A stretch of DNA of 64,000 nucleotides from CAVSIS01 sp963814875 (GCA_963814875.1 CAWFFJ010000034.1:1-64000), one strand, 5' to 3'. Numbered from the stretch's first letter, positions 26,317-35,485 are shown. The notes: generated by a model not told the origin, from the letters alone. A program made the numbers and translations.

Positions 26317-27306
26317 ATGAGGCGACTCCACCGCATGCTCGATCGCGCCTGGAGCCGAGTGGCCATGCAACGGTTGTTCTTCGCCGACGGGGTTGGCGAT
26401 CCCGAGCTGCTCGCGTGGGCGATGGAGCCGCCCGATACGCCGCCTGCCGTGATCGAGCCCAGTCGATGGGAGCGGGACGGGCGCGACCCGCGCCTCACCA
26501 GTGCTTCCTTTTCCAGTCCGGTGGCCGGGCGGCTGCCGGTTGAGAGTCGCACTGCTCGGATCGAGCTGCTCCTGCCTGACGGCGAGCCGGGCACGTCGCC
26601 GGTCGTCGTTCATCTCGCCGCGACCGGCGATCACGACTTCAGTCGCCGTCGGCGGTTGCTTGTGGAGCCGCTGCTCGGCGACGGTATCGGCGCGGTGCTG
26701 CTCGAGAACCCGTTCTACGGTCGGCGTCGGCCGAGCGGCCAGCACGGGGCCTCGGTGCGCTCGGTCGCGGAGCTCGGGTTGATGGCGCGGGCGACCATCG
26801 AAGAGGCCCGGTCTCTACTCGCGTGGTTGCGGCGGCGCGGCCACCGGCGGCTCGGCGTGTCCGGAATCAGCATGGGCGGGCAGATGGCGGCGATGGCGGC
26901 GGCCTCAGTACCGTTTCCGGTGGCGACTGTGCCGTGCATCGCGTCGCGCTGGCCGGCGTCGGTGTTTACCGAAGGCGAGTTGTCCCGGTTGGTCGACTGG
27001 GCCGCGCTCGAGCGTGATTGGGGAGCTCAGGCGCCGGCCCGCCTGCGGACCGAGCTCGAGCGTGGCGACGTCCTCCGCCTGCCGCCTCCGGAATGCCCCG
27101 GTGCGGCGGTTCTGGTGGCGGCGGAGGCCGATGCGTACGTCCCGGCGGCCGATCCACGAGCGATCCACCGCCACTGGCCGGGCTCCGAGCTGCGTTGGCT
27201 GGCGACCGGGCACGTCGGCGCCGTGGTCCTGGAGAGCCGCCACATGGTCGAGGCGGTACGCGATGCCGTGGCGCGGCTCGACGGTTGCCGCGCTTCGGCG
27301 TCGTGA
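26317..27306 (+). CDS. ABHD18/DUF2048-like alpha/beta hydrolase at the end of the ole operon
   Basis: About 329 residues from the ATG at 26317, eight bases after the oleD stop; a GTG at 26293 inside oleD is an alternative. The N-terminal MQRLFFADG, the ENPFYGRRRPSGQHG segment, the nucleophile elbow VSGISMGGQMAAMAA and the late WLATGHVGAVV segment (His) match the ABHD18 (DUF2048) hydrolases as I recall them. No known step of olefin synthesis needs a fifth enzyme. Possible roles are releasing acyl groups, editing stalled intermediates or a later lipid modification. The spacing makes co-transcription with oleD very likely. Confidence 0.8.
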   Translation: MRRLHRMLDRAWSRVAMQRLFFADGVGDPELLAWAMEPPDTPPAVIEPSRWERDGRDPRLTSASFSSPVAGRLPVESRTARIELLLPDGEPGTSPVVVHLAATGDHDFSRRRRLLVEPLLGDGIGAVLLENPFYGRRRPSGQHGASVRSVAELGLMARATIEEARSLLAWLRRRGHRRLGVSGISMGGQMAAMAAASVPFPVATVPCIASRWPASVFTEGELSRLVDWAALERDWGAQAPARLRTELERGDVLRLPPPECPGAAVLVAAEADAYVPAADPRAIHRHWPGSELRWLATGHVGAVVLESRHMVEAVRDAVARLDGCRASAS

Positions 27307-27540
27307 CCTCGGCCTGAAACGCGATCGGTACAACCCGACAGTGGGTCTGGCTGAGATCCTATGGCTCCAGGCAGCGTCCGCGTTGCAGCCGGCGGGCGAG
27401 TTGCGGTGGTATCCTGTCCGGTGCATGGCAAGCTCTGCCACGTATCCACACACGGTGCTTGCGAGCCACGGAACGGGCCCGGTGGGTTCGGATCGCGGGC
27501 GGCCGGCACCCTTGCATCGTTCACCGAAAGGAGAGGTCGA

Positions 27541-28551
27541 ATGCTGAAGAAAATCGGAGTCATCGGTGGTGGCTATATCGGCGGCGTGCTGGTCCAGGAG
27601 ATCGCCAAGCGGCGGCTCGCGCGCGAGATCGGAGTGACCGACCCTGCGCCGATGCCGAACCCCAACGATCCACCGGAGCGCCAGGCCGTCGTGGCAAAAC
27701 AGTCGGTTTCGATCGGCAAGGGCCTCGACATCGCCGAGGGCCTGCCGACCATTCGCACCGACGTCAAGATCGTCGGCTCCAAGGACTACTCCGCCCTGGC
27801 CGGCGCCGAGCTCGTGATCAACACCGCCGGCGTTCCGCGCAAGGCGCGGCCCGACGGCACGTTCCCGAGCCGCGAGGAGCTGCTGACGATCAACCTCAAG
27901 GTCACCAACCAGGTCGCCGAGGGGATCCGGGCCAACTGCCCGAACGCGACCATCATCTCGATCGCCAACCCGCTCGACGCGATCGTCTACACCCTCAACA
28001 AGCGGCTCAACCCGCCCAAGAACAAGCTCATGGGCATGGCCGGTGTGCTCGACTCCGGGCGCTACTGCTACTTCGTTTCCGAGGCGGCGAACGTGTCGGT
28101 TGAGAATGTGAGCGCCATGGTGATGGGCGGCCACGGCGACGACATGGTCCCGGTGCGCAGCTCGTGCCTGATCGCCGGCATCCCGGTGACCAAGTTCCTC
28201 GACGAAGCTACCCTGGCGGCGATCGAGGCCCGCACCCGCAAGGCGGGCGGCGAGGTCGTCGGGCTGCTCGGCTTCGGCTCGGCGTTCGTGTCTCCGGCAT
28301 GGGCGGCGCTCGAGATGGCCGAGGCGGTGATCTTCGACAAGCGCAAGATCATCCCGGTGTGCGCCAAGCTCGAGGGTGAGTACGGCATCACCGGCCTGTT
28401 CGTGGGCGTGCCCGCGATCATCGGCAAGAACGGCGTCGAGAAGGTGATCGAGCTTGACCTCACCGACGAGGAGAAGGCGGCGCTGGCGAAGTCGGTCGCC
28501 GGCGTGCGCAAGACCTGCGGCGAGGCCGACGTGATGCTCGCCAACTTGTAG
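27541..28551 (+). CDS. mdh: malate dehydrogenase (LDH/MDH family)
   Basis: This 336-residue enzyme starts at the ATG at 27541 after AAAGGAGAGG. It has the NAD-binding GVIGGGYIGGVLV motif (the usual GxGxxG appears as GGGYIGG), INTAGVPRKARPDG at the substrate loop, ISIANPLDAIVYTLN and the catalytic His198 in VMGGHGDDMVPV. Arg residues in the loop and in SREELLTIN fit malate rather than lactate, so it should interconvert malate and oxaloacetate. A strong terminator follows directly. It is separated from the hydrolase by 234 bases and is probably a separate unit. Confidence 0.88.
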   Translation: MLKKIGVIGGGYIGGVLVQEIAKRRLAREIGVTDPAPMPNPNDPPERQAVVAKQSVSIGKGLDIAEGLPTIRTDVKIVGSKDYSALAGAELVINTAGVPRKARPDGTFPSREELLTINLKVTNQVAEGIRANCPNATIISIANPLDAIVYTLNKRLNPPKNKLMGMAGVLDSGRYCYFVSEAANVSVENVSAMVMGGHGDDMVPVRSSCLIAGIPVTKFLDEATLAAIEARTRKAGGEVVGLLGFGSAFVSPAWAALEMAEAVIFDKRKIIPVCAKLEGEYGITGLFVGVPAIIGKNGVEKVIELDLTDEEKAALAKSVAGVRKTCGEADVMLANL

Positions 28552-28571
28552 AAGATACCGCCCAACCCCTC

Positions 28572-28599
28572 GACGGCCCCACCTCCAGGTGGGGCCGTC
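28572..28599 (+). terminator. terminator hairpin after mdh
   Basis: GACGGCCCCACCT and AGGTGGGGCCGTC form a 13-base perfect stem 21 bases after the mdh stop. The downstream bases are T-rich only weakly (GTCGTCTCCTG), so it may be partly Rho-assisted. Confidence 0.75.
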
Positions 28600-28609
28600 G
28601 TCGTCTCCT

Positions 28610-28808
28610 GTGAACGCAGGAACGCAAAGGACGAACAGCAGGCGCGAACGAGCACCCTGCTTTCCAAGGGAGGCGATGGTCGGTCAGGGACCAGAGCGTC
28701 GATGGGTGCTGTGCTCCTGCGGCAGGATGGGAGAGCAGAGGGTTGCTCAGCCCCTGAACCCGGTCAATGCAACCCTTCTTCGCGTTCTCCGCGCGTTCGC
28801 GGTTCTCT
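28610..28808. repeat. GAACGCAGGAACGCAAAGG-family inverted repeat
   Basis: A left arm GTGAACGCAGGAACGCAAAG (28610-28636 in full) faces a right arm CCCTTCTTCGCGTTCTCCGC continuing GCGTTCGCGGTTCTCT (28773-28808). The arms are imperfectly complementary and of short period. The element fills most of the 264 bases between the mdh terminator and the stop of the convergent peptidase gene; no gene is seen inside. Confidence 0.55.
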
Positions 28809-28815
28809 GGCTCCC

Positions 28816-29889
28816 TTACGGCGCCGCGATGCCGTCGGGCTGGACGCCGAGCTTCACGTCGGGCCGGGGAGGCTTCAGGTACTTGGCGAGGAATGCGTAG
28901 ACCTCACGACGCTGCGCCCACGCCTCCGGGATGTCGAGGCGGTCGTGGCTGTGCCCGCCCGGGGTGTCGTAGACCTTGTACTCGAAGTCCTTGCCCGCCG
29001 CCTTGAGCGCCTGGATCAGGTGCTCGACCTCGATGTAGTTGACGTCCTCGTCGTGGAGGTTGGTGTGGATCAGCAGCGGGCGAGTCAGCTTGTCGACGTT
29101 CCACACCGGTGAGCGGCGCTTGTACTCAGCCAGGTTCTCGTTGGCGCTCTGGCCGATGTGGTACTCCGACTCGTAGAGGTCGCGGTAGCCCTGGGTCTGG
29201 TAGCCCATGCGCTGGACCAGGTCCGAGACCGGGACGCCGGCGAAGCCGCAGACGTAGCTGTCCGGGTGGTCGAAGAGGCTCATCAGGGTGATCAGGCCGC
29301 CGTGACTCCAGCCCAGGATGCCGACTCGCTTGGGGTCGACGCGGGGGTGGTTGGCGACCGCCCAGTCGCGCGCCGCCAAGCAGTCGTCGACCTCGCGGCC
29401 GCCGTAGTCGATGAGCTCGTAGAACCCCTCGCCGTAGCCGGTCGAGCCGCGGTACTCGGGTGCGATGACGATGTAGCCCTGGGCGATGAGCTCGCGCACG
29501 ATGTGGGCGTGGTAGGTGGTGAAGTCCGCGTGGACCCCGCCGTGGGGCAGGACCAGCAGCGGCAGCTTGGCGGCGCCGAGGTCGGCCTTGGGCGTGAACA
29601 CGTAGGCGTAGAACTTGACGTGGTTGCCGGCGCCGATCCCGGTCGAGTTGGGCTCCTTCAACCGGGGCGGGCCGTAGATCCGGACCTTGTCGACGTTCGC
29701 GACGTCGCCCACCCGCTGGTACCAGAGCACGTCGTCGATCGCCTTGGCGAGCTCGTCGAGCCGGTGGTCCATGCCCTCCTGAGCGGCGCGGATCCGGCCG
29801 ACCTGGTCGGTGAGCGACGGCTCGTCGGCCCACACCGTGCCGACGGTCAGGATCATCGCTACGGCCGTTAACGAGATCAGCTTTCGCAT
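28816..29889 (-). CDS. exported prolyl-oligopeptidase-family (S9) hydrolase
   Basis: This 357-residue protein starts at the ATG at 29889 after GGGAGGC, with a signal peptide (KLISLTAVAMILTVGTVWA). An S9-type alpha/beta-hydrolase domain follows a helical segment. It has PLLVLPHGGVHADF (oxyanion region), the EYRGSTGYGEGFYELID motif typical of the family, the nucleophile Ser in LGWSHGGLITLM, Asp in NLHDEDVNYIEVEHL and His in TPGGHSHDRLD. No beta-propeller is present, so it is a short form. It probably cleaves peptides or esters in the periplasm. Confidence 0.85.
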   Translation of the reverse strand: MRKLISLTAVAMILTVGTVWADEPSLTDQVGRIRAAQEGMDHRLDELAKAIDDVLWYQRVGDVANVDKVRIYGPPRLKEPNSTGIGAGNHVKFYAYVFTPKADLGAAKLPLLVLPHGGVHADFTTYHAHIVRELIAQGYIVIAPEYRGSTGYGEGFYELIDYGGREVDDCLAARDWAVANHPRVDPKRVGILGWSHGGLITLMSLFDHPDSYVCGFAGVPVSDLVQRMGYQTQGYRDLYESEYHIGQSANENLAEYKRRSPVWNVDKLTRPLLIHTNLHDEDVNYIEVEHLIQALKAAGKDFEYKVYDTPGGHSHDRLDIPEAWAQRREVYAFLAKYLKPPRPDVKLGVQPDGIAAP

Positions 29890-29959
29890 CACAGCCTCCC
29901 TGCCGCGGGAACGCCCGCGCGGGCCAGAGTACACCCGCGAGGAGTCGGTCGTGCGGTGC

Positions 29960-31237
29960 TCACTCCGCGACATGCTCTCGGTCTCTACTCGGCGGAGAGA
30001 TCGCTATCGCGGCCGCCCCGGCCATGGCAAGCGCCATCCCGGCTCCCGCGAGATAGACCGCGTCGTAGCCGCCGAGGGCGTAGATTCCGGTCATGGCGAG
30101 GGGGCCGACGGTCTGGCCGAGGCGCAGCACGGTTCCGTTCAGGGCCATGAACGCCGCCCGGCGGTCGTCCGGAGCGAGCGCAGCGAGCAGTGCCTGGACG
30201 ACGGGGATCGTGGTGCCGAAGGCGATGCCGAGCAGGACCGCCGGGACCGCCAGGGCGAGTGGCGTGGGGGCGAAGGGGATCGCGGCGAGGCCGGCCGCGA
30301 AGGAGATGAACCCGCCACGGATGAGGGCCCGCTCACCGAAGCGCCGAGCGAGGCGTCCGAGCTGGGACGAGGTCAGACCGGTGAACACCGAGAGTGTGGT
30401 CATCACCGAGCCGATGATCACCGGCGAGGCCGCGAAGCGATCAGCCATCATCAGCGGCAGGAAGGTGATGTAGGCGCCGTAGAGGAGGATGAAGATGCCG
30501 CAGCTGGCACCGTACAGCACCAGGACCGCAGGCCGCCGAACCTCCCGCCAGACGCCCCCGAGATAGGCGCCGAAGCGCTCCGACCGCCCCGTCGCTGGTT
30601 CTTCGAGGCGGACCGCGACCAGCAGGGCGACCGCCAGGGCGACGATCGGCAGCGCGAACGGCCATTGCCAGCCCGCCGTTGCGAGGGCGCCGCCGATCGT
30701 CGGGTAGGCGGCGGTGCCGACCGAGAGCACACTGGCGTTGTAGCCCATTGCCGCGGTCCGCTGGCGACCGGAGAAGAGGTCGCCGATCAGGGTGACGTTG
30801 AGCGAGCCCAGCGAGGCTGCGCCGACACCCTGGAGCAGGCGCAGGGCGAGCAACCCCTCGAGGGAGCGGGTCAGCGCGCAGGCTGAGCCCGCGAGTGCGA
30901 ACAGAACCAGCGATGGGACGAGCACGCGCTTGCGGCCGAAACGGTCGGCGAGCACGCCGAGAAAAGGGGTCAGGATCACGCCCGGAAGCGTGAAGCAGGT
31001 GACCACCAGCCCAACTCGTTCGACCGCGATCCCGAGCTCGTCGCGCATCAGCGGCAGGGCGGGCCCGATCGAGGCCACACCGAGAACCGCCATCAGAGTG
31101 ACCGCGAACAGGACCCTCAACTGGGGGTCGCGGTAGCTCGCGATCCGGTCCGCCGGTGACGGGGGCACCGCGACAGCATAGCGCGCGCGTTCCGGGCGGC
31201 CGAAGCGCGGCTTGACATTCGATCTCAGGGGTTGCAT
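29960..31237 (-). CDS. MFS transporter
   Basis: This protein of about 425 residues has twelve predicted spans. It carries the MFS loop motif GVLADRFGRKRVLV between spans 2 and 3 and LGRLARRFGERALIRGG at the equivalent place in the second half. The profile (LPLMRDELGIAVERVGLVVTC, LQGVGAASLGSLNVTLIGDL) fits drug or sugar efflux permeases. The substrate is unknown. The ATG at 31237 gives a 26-residue basic leader. A GTG at 31168 begins closer to the first span, and neither has a strong ribosome site. Confidence 0.85.
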   Translation of the reverse strand: MQPLRSNVKPRFGRPERARYAVAVPPSPADRIASYRDPQLRVLFAVTLMAVLGVASIGPALPLMRDELGIAVERVGLVVTCFTLPGVILTPFLGVLADRFGRKRVLVPSLVLFALAGSACALTRSLEGLLALRLLQGVGAASLGSLNVTLIGDLFSGRQRTAAMGYNASVLSVGTAAYPTIGGALATAGWQWPFALPIVALAVALLVAVRLEEPATGRSERFGAYLGGVWREVRRPAVLVLYGASCGIFILLYGAYITFLPLMMADRFAASPVIIGSVMTTLSVFTGLTSSQLGRLARRFGERALIRGGFISFAAGLAAIPFAPTPLALAVPAVLLGIAFGTTIPVVQALLAALAPDDRRAAFMALNGTVLRLGQTVGPLAMTGIYALGGYDAVYLAGAGMALAMAGAAAIAISPPSRDREHVAE

Positions 31238-32249
31238 CTTCTTTGATGATAGAAAAAGTTGATAGTGCGGAGAGTCGCGCCTCGCGATTTGGGCGCCGAC
31301 CTCGACGCCCGCCTTCTCCACCCGAGCCAGTCCCCCTGCGCACGCAACCCCGTGATCGGTTCCTCCTACGGCCTTGAGCTGCATCCGGACCTTCAGGCCT
31401 CCCTCGGGTGGTGGGTGCCCCTGTTCCGCAGCTGCTACCAGGCATCGACCTTCGTCGGGTGCCTGCCGGCCGTCGGAGGGTCGGGGGACCAGCGTCCGGA
31501 GCCGGAGCTGGCGGAGCGGGTGAGGAGCGGTGCCTCTGCGCCGCGCCCGGTGGCTGTCCGTTGCGGTGGCGGGTCTGTGGCGGGCCTATCTGCAGCTCGG
31601 CCGGTCGCAAATCCGCTGGCGCCGCGTTAGGGTCGAGCTCGCGGTTCTGATCGCCGTGCTCGCGCTCAAGGACGTCGAGAGTATCCGCCAGGGAGCCTTC
31701 ACGCGCTAGAGCCAACACCCCATCCTGCGCGCCGTCCTCCTGCCCTTCGGCGGCGCTGGTGCGCTGTGGGCAATGGACCTGCTCTCCAAGGTTGGCCTTT
31801 GAGCCTGGATGGTCTGCGCCAGCGACGCGCTTGCGGACCACGGAGACCAGCCGCATCTGCGGCGCTTTCCGCGTGCTCGCTCGCTCAGACGTCGCTCGAG
31901 GCTACGCCTCGCTCGCTCGCCCTGCGAGATCACCACGGCTCACGGCCTCTCTCGGTCCTCGCTTCGCCACCTGGCGAGACATGCAGGCTACCGGAAGAAG
32001 GGGGGGAGCCCAGGGCGAACAGCGTGCAGACGACGGGCGTCGGCAGGGCGAGAAAGCCAGCATCTGCCCACGACCCGCGGCCCTCGGTTCGCCGCGTGAC
32101 GCAACCTCCAGGCTGAAACACCGTCGGAACTTCGCGGGGGCGTGCGAGTCTCACGGGGCGAAAGGGCGGCTGGCCGGTCGCCCGGTGATGACAGCCTGAC
32201 CACAGACCGCCTCGGTTGAACGACCGCGGCTCAACGAGAGGAGCTTCCC
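31238..32249. other. 1-kb stretch with little recognisable content
   Basis: Apart from the decayed gene end at 31530-31802, I see no supported gene here. All open frames on both strands have poor composition and no family signal. The part at 31880-31960 has repeated GCTCGCTCG-like runs. The 25 bases at 31238-31262 are unusually AT-rich and may hold a promoter for the MFS gene, but no clear boxes were found. Confidence 0.55.
31530..31802 (+). pseudogene. decayed membrane-protein gene end with in-frame TAG
   Basis: One frame gives WLSVAVAGLWRAYLQLG, VRVELAVLIAVLALKDVESI and RQGAFTR. A TAG at 31707 then interrupts it, and the frame continues as QHPILRAVLLPFGGAGAL and WAMDLLSKVGL before TGA at 31800. 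The run has natural protein composition on both sides of the TAG, so I read it as the 3' part of one gene with a nonsense mutation. GAGGAG precedes a GTG at 31530, so the first 59 codons could still be expressed. The family is not recognised. Confidence 0.42.
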
Positions 32250-34766
32250 ATGAGGCCCGTGACCCGTCTGCCCATTCTTGTCTTCGCCGCAGTCGCGCTC
32301 GTGCTCGCCGCCGGTCCGCTGTCGGCTGGCGACGACAGCGTCACCGAGGGGGCGCTGCGCTACGTCGACCCCGAGTCGGGGGGGCTTCGCGGGCTTCCGC
32401 TCGAGCACACCGACGTGCTCGCCCGTGTCTCCGGCACCGTCGCCGAGGTGACGGTCACACAGCGCTTCTCGAACCCGCTCAGCACCCGGCTGGAGGCGGT
32501 CTACGTGTTTCCCCTTCCGGACCGCGCCGCGGTCGACGACATGTCGATCCGCGTCGGCGAGCGCCTGATCCGCGGCGAGATCCACCGCCGCGAGGAGGCG
32601 CGGCGGATCTACGACGACGCGGTCGCGCGCGGCAACCTGGCCGGGCTGCTTGACCAGGAGCGGCCCAACGTCTTCACCCAGCGGATCGCGAACCTGCGGC
32701 CGGGCGAGGCGGTCGAGGTCGTGATCCACTACGTCGAGGACCTCCACTACGACCACGGAACCTGGCGGCTGGTCTTTCCGACCGTGGTCGGCCCGCGCTT
32801 CATCCCCGGTGCACCGACCGGAACGACCGGACACGGGTGGTCGCCGGACACCGACCGGGTCCCGGACGCGTCGCGGATCACCCCGCCGGTCCTCCTGCCG
32901 GGGGAGCGCTCCGGCCACGACCTCGCGATCCGGGTCGAGCTCGCGCCGGGCTTCGCGATCCGCGAGCTCGGCTCGAGCTCGCACCGGATCGTCACCGACC
33001 GCCAGGGGCGGGACCGCGCCGTGATCGAGCTCGCGCCCCGCGATCGGATCCCCAACAAGGACTTCGTGCTCACCTGGTCGACCGCGAGCGCCGCGGTCGA
33101 GCCGACCGTGCTCGCGCACCGGGTCGACGAGCTCGGCTACCTCACGCTGATCCTGCAGCCGCCGGCCGAGCCGCGCGCCGACCAGGTCGTCCCCCGTGAG
33201 GTCGTGTTCGTGATCGACAGCTCCGGCTCGATGTCGGGCGAACCGATCGCCACCTGCAAGCAGCTCGTGCGGAGGGCGCTCAACGACCTGCGGGACGACG
33301 ACACCTTCCGCCTGATCCGCTTCGCCGGCGACTCGAGCGTGTTCGACCGTGACGCCCTGCCGCCGACCGCGGCCAACCTCGAGCGCGCCCTGTCATGGCT
33401 CGACGACCTGCGCGGCGGTGGCGGCACCGAGATGCTCTCAGGCGTCCGGGCGGCGCTCGAGGCGGCCAAGGACCCCTATCGCCTGCGCATGGTGATGTTC
33501 CTCACCGACGGCTACATCGGCAACGAGGGGGAGATCCTCCACCGGATCGGCGAGGTGCTCGGCGACGCCCGGATCTTCTCCTTCGGGATTGGCTCCTCGG
33601 TCAACCGCTTCCTCCTCGACCGCCTCGCCGAGGCTGGCCGTGGCGTTGCCGAGTACCTCCGCCCCGGCGAGTCGCCGGACGCCCTGGTGGCCAGGTTCTA
33701 CCAGCGCATCACGGACCCGGTCTTCACCCAGCTCGAGCTCGACTGGGGCGGGCTCGACGTGGACGATGTCGAACCGGAGGCGCTGCCTGATCTGTTCGCC
33801 GGGCAGCCGCTGCTGGTTCACGCGCGCTACCGGGCCGGCGGGCGCGGTACGGTCGTGCTGCGCGGCTGGGCAGGTCGCCAGCGGGTCGAGCTGCGCGAGC
33901 GGGTCGTACTCCCGAAGCGCGAGACCGCCAACGCGGCTCAGGCGAAGCTGTGGGCGCGGTCGCGGATCGCCCGGCTCGAGATGGAGAAGCTCAGCGCCGG
34001 CGATCCCGCGTCCGCGGTCGAGGAGATCATCTCGCTCGCGCTCGCCCACCGGCTGATGACGGCCTACACCTCCTTCGTCGCGGTCGACCGGTCCGAGGTC
34101 CGCGACGACGGCCAGTTGATCACCGTCGACCAGCCGGTGCCAATGCCCGAGGGCGTGTCCTATCAGGGAGTGTTCGGGGAGGCGCCGGCCAACGCCATGA
34201 CTAAGAAGGCCGGGTACGGGCAGGTGGTCGCAGCGCAAGGCGCTGTCGCTTTCGAGGAGACAGTGACCCTCAACGGCCCGGCCGCACCGCCGCCCGTTCG
34301 AGCGGCGCAGGCCCGCCGCATCCCGCTTCTCGACCCGTCGCCTCCGGATCCGCAGTCGATCGGGTCCGTCGCGCGCAACGAGTCTGTGAGCATCGCGGGC
34401 GTGCAGGTTGTCGACGCGACCGATGCAGCACGCCAGCCGCTTCGCGCCGAAGAGCTTCAGCGCGCAAACGCGGCGAGCGATCCGGCCTCCGCGGTCCGGT
34501 CGGACCGAGACCCGAGCTTGCTCCGGTCGACGACAGCGGAGCGACCAGTCCCTGCACCGGTCGAAGGGAAGGACGAGCCCGCACGGGTGGTCTCGCCAGG
34601 GCGTCGGGACGGCGGTTCCGACGCCGGTCAGCCGACCCGGCAGCAAGGCCCCGCCGGCCACGAGCTGCCGTTCCTCGTTCACATGCCGAGCCTGGCCGTC
34701 GCCATCGCGGCACTCCTGATCGCCCTGGTCGCGTGGGCGGTTGGCCGGCGCGGCGTGCCGGCCTGA
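32250..34766 (+). CDS. VIT + VWA domain cell-surface protein
   Basis: This 838-residue protein has a signal peptide (LPILVFAAVALVLAAGPLSA). A VIT domain at about residues 35-170 includes the hallmark VYVFPLPDRAAVDDM and IRGEIHRREEARRIYDDA. A VWA domain at about 318-490 has an intact MIDAS (VFVIDSSGSMSGEP), TDG in FLTDGYIGNEG and the Thr loop GGGTEML. A low-complexity stretch precedes a C-terminal membrane span (SLAVAIAALLIALVAWAVG) ending in Arg-Arg, which anchors it. It resembles inter-alpha-trypsin-inhibitor heavy chains and bacterial sortase-target VIT-VWA proteins, but no LPXTG motif is seen. Likely role: metal-dependent adhesion or protein binding at the envelope. Confidence 0.92.
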   Translation: MRPVTRLPILVFAAVALVLAAGPLSAGDDSVTEGALRYVDPESGGLRGLPLEHTDVLARVSGTVAEVTVTQRFSNPLSTRLEAVYVFPLPDRAAVDDMSIRVGERLIRGEIHRREEARRIYDDAVARGNLAGLLDQERPNVFTQRIANLRPGEAVEVVIHYVEDLHYDHGTWRLVFPTVVGPRFIPGAPTGTTGHGWSPDTDRVPDASRITPPVLLPGERSGHDLAIRVELAPGFAIRELGSSSHRIVTDRQGRDRAVIELAPRDRIPNKDFVLTWSTASAAVEPTVLAHRVDELGYLTLILQPPAEPRADQVVPREVVFVIDSSGSMSGEPIATCKQLVRRALNDLRDDDTFRLIRFAGDSSVFDRDALPPTAANLERALSWLDDLRGGGGTEMLSGVRAALEAAKDPYRLRMVMFLTDGYIGNEGEILHRIGEVLGDARIFSFGIGSSVNRFLLDRLAEAGRGVAEYLRPGESPDALVARFYQRITDPVFTQLELDWGGLDVDDVEPEALPDLFAGQPLLVHARYRAGGRGTVVLRGWAGRQRVELRERVVLPKRETANAAQAKLWARSRIARLEMEKLSAGDPASAVEEIISLALAHRLMTAYTSFVAVDRSEVRDDGQLITVDQPVPMPEGVSYQGVFGEAPANAMTKKAGYGQVVAAQGAVAFEETVTLNGPAAPPPVRAAQARRIPLLDPSPPDPQSIGSVARNESVSIAGVQVVDATDAARQPLRAEELQRANAASDPASAVRSDRDPSLLRSTTAERPVPAPVEGKDEPARVVSPGRRDGGSDAGQPTRQQGPAGHELPFLVHMPSLAVAIAALLIALVAWAVGRRGVPA

Positions 34767-34815
34767 TGCACTGCGGTCCCCGGTCGGTCAATCCCGCCCG
34801 GGGGCCGAACCGAAT

Positions 34816-34847
34816 ATGACCGGCGGCGCCTCGGCGCCGCCGGTCAT
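34816..34847. terminator. terminator between VIT/VWA and thioesterase genes
   Basis: ATGACCGGCGGCGCC and GGCGCCGCCGGTCAT form a perfect 15-base stem with a 2-base gap. The plus strand continues TCCTTTC. It lies 50 bases after the VIT/VWA stop and also downstream of the convergent thioesterase, so it can serve both. Confidence 0.75.
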
Positions 34848-34902
34848 TCCTTTCGGTGCAGCCGCTGCCTCCCGCGCCTCACCCTGTTACGTTCTCACCC
34901 TT

Positions 34903-35364
34903 CTACCACCTGTGGTAGGCAGGATGCCCCTCCTTCACCGCCACGAACACGGCGCGGCAGGTGGCGGTGACGTTTCCGCCGGCCTCGATCCGGCCCTCGA
35001 CGACGGCCTTGCGCTCGCTCGCCTCGACCACCTTCGCGCGGACCAGCAGCGGACCCCCGGAGGGAGTCGGAGCGAGGAACTTCACCGACAGCTCAGCAGT
35101 AACCGTGCATGGCGGTTGGTCGAGTCGCTGGATCGTCATCAGGTGATACGCAGCGGTCCAGTTGCAGTGGCAGTCGAGCAGCGTACCGACGATCCCTCCG
35201 GAGACCGCGCCTTCGAAGCTCTCGTGGTGAGGCTCGGGCGTGAACTCGCAGACCACCTCGTCGCCGCGTGGGAACGAACGGATGCGGAGGCCGCGCTCGT
35301 TGGCAGGACCGCACCCGAAGCAGCGTGTGGTGGGGGCGTAGGTCTCCTGAAGGCTTGCGGTCAT
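34903..35364 (-). CDS. PaaI-family hotdog thioesterase
   Basis: This 153-residue protein starts at the ATG at 35364 after GGAGGAGCC. The N-terminal CFGCGPANERGLRIRSF is the usual opening of this PaaI-like hotdog subgroup. HHESFEGAVSGGIVGTLLDC provides the active-site helix, with the Gly-Gly-Ile region that binds the thioester. VTAELSVKFLAPTPSGGPL forms the central strand. Such enzymes hydrolyse acyl-CoA thioesters. The substrate is not predictable, and no pathway neighbours are present. Confidence 0.85.
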   Translation of the reverse strand: MTASLQETYAPTTRCFGCGPANERGLRIRSFPRGDEVVCEFTPEPHHESFEGAVSGGIVGTLLDCHCNWTAAYHLMTIQRLDQPPCTVTAELSVKFLAPTPSGGPLLVRAKVVEASERKAVVEGRIEAGGNVTATCRAVFVAVKEGHPAYHRW

Positions 35365-35435
35365 GGCTGGCTCCTCCGAAGTGCCATCCAGTGTCAACCA
35401 TCTCGCCGCCGTTGGGCTTCCCCGCAACGACACGA

Positions 35436-35457
35436 GGCGCCGGCTCGAGCCGGCGCC
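35436..35457 (-). terminator. palindromic hairpin after the small exported protein gene
   Basis: GGCGCCGGCTCGAGCCGGCG plus CC is a perfect palindrome with a 9-10 base stem, 28 bases past the gene end on the minus strand. There is no T run. Confidence 0.5.
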
Positions 35458-35485
35458 CCGTCGACGTGTCGTGGAACAGCTCAGG

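Noticed and set aside
31212..31240. TTGACA with CATCTT 17 bases later on the plus strand
   Set aside because: No gene lies downstream within reach, and the -10 matches only three positions.
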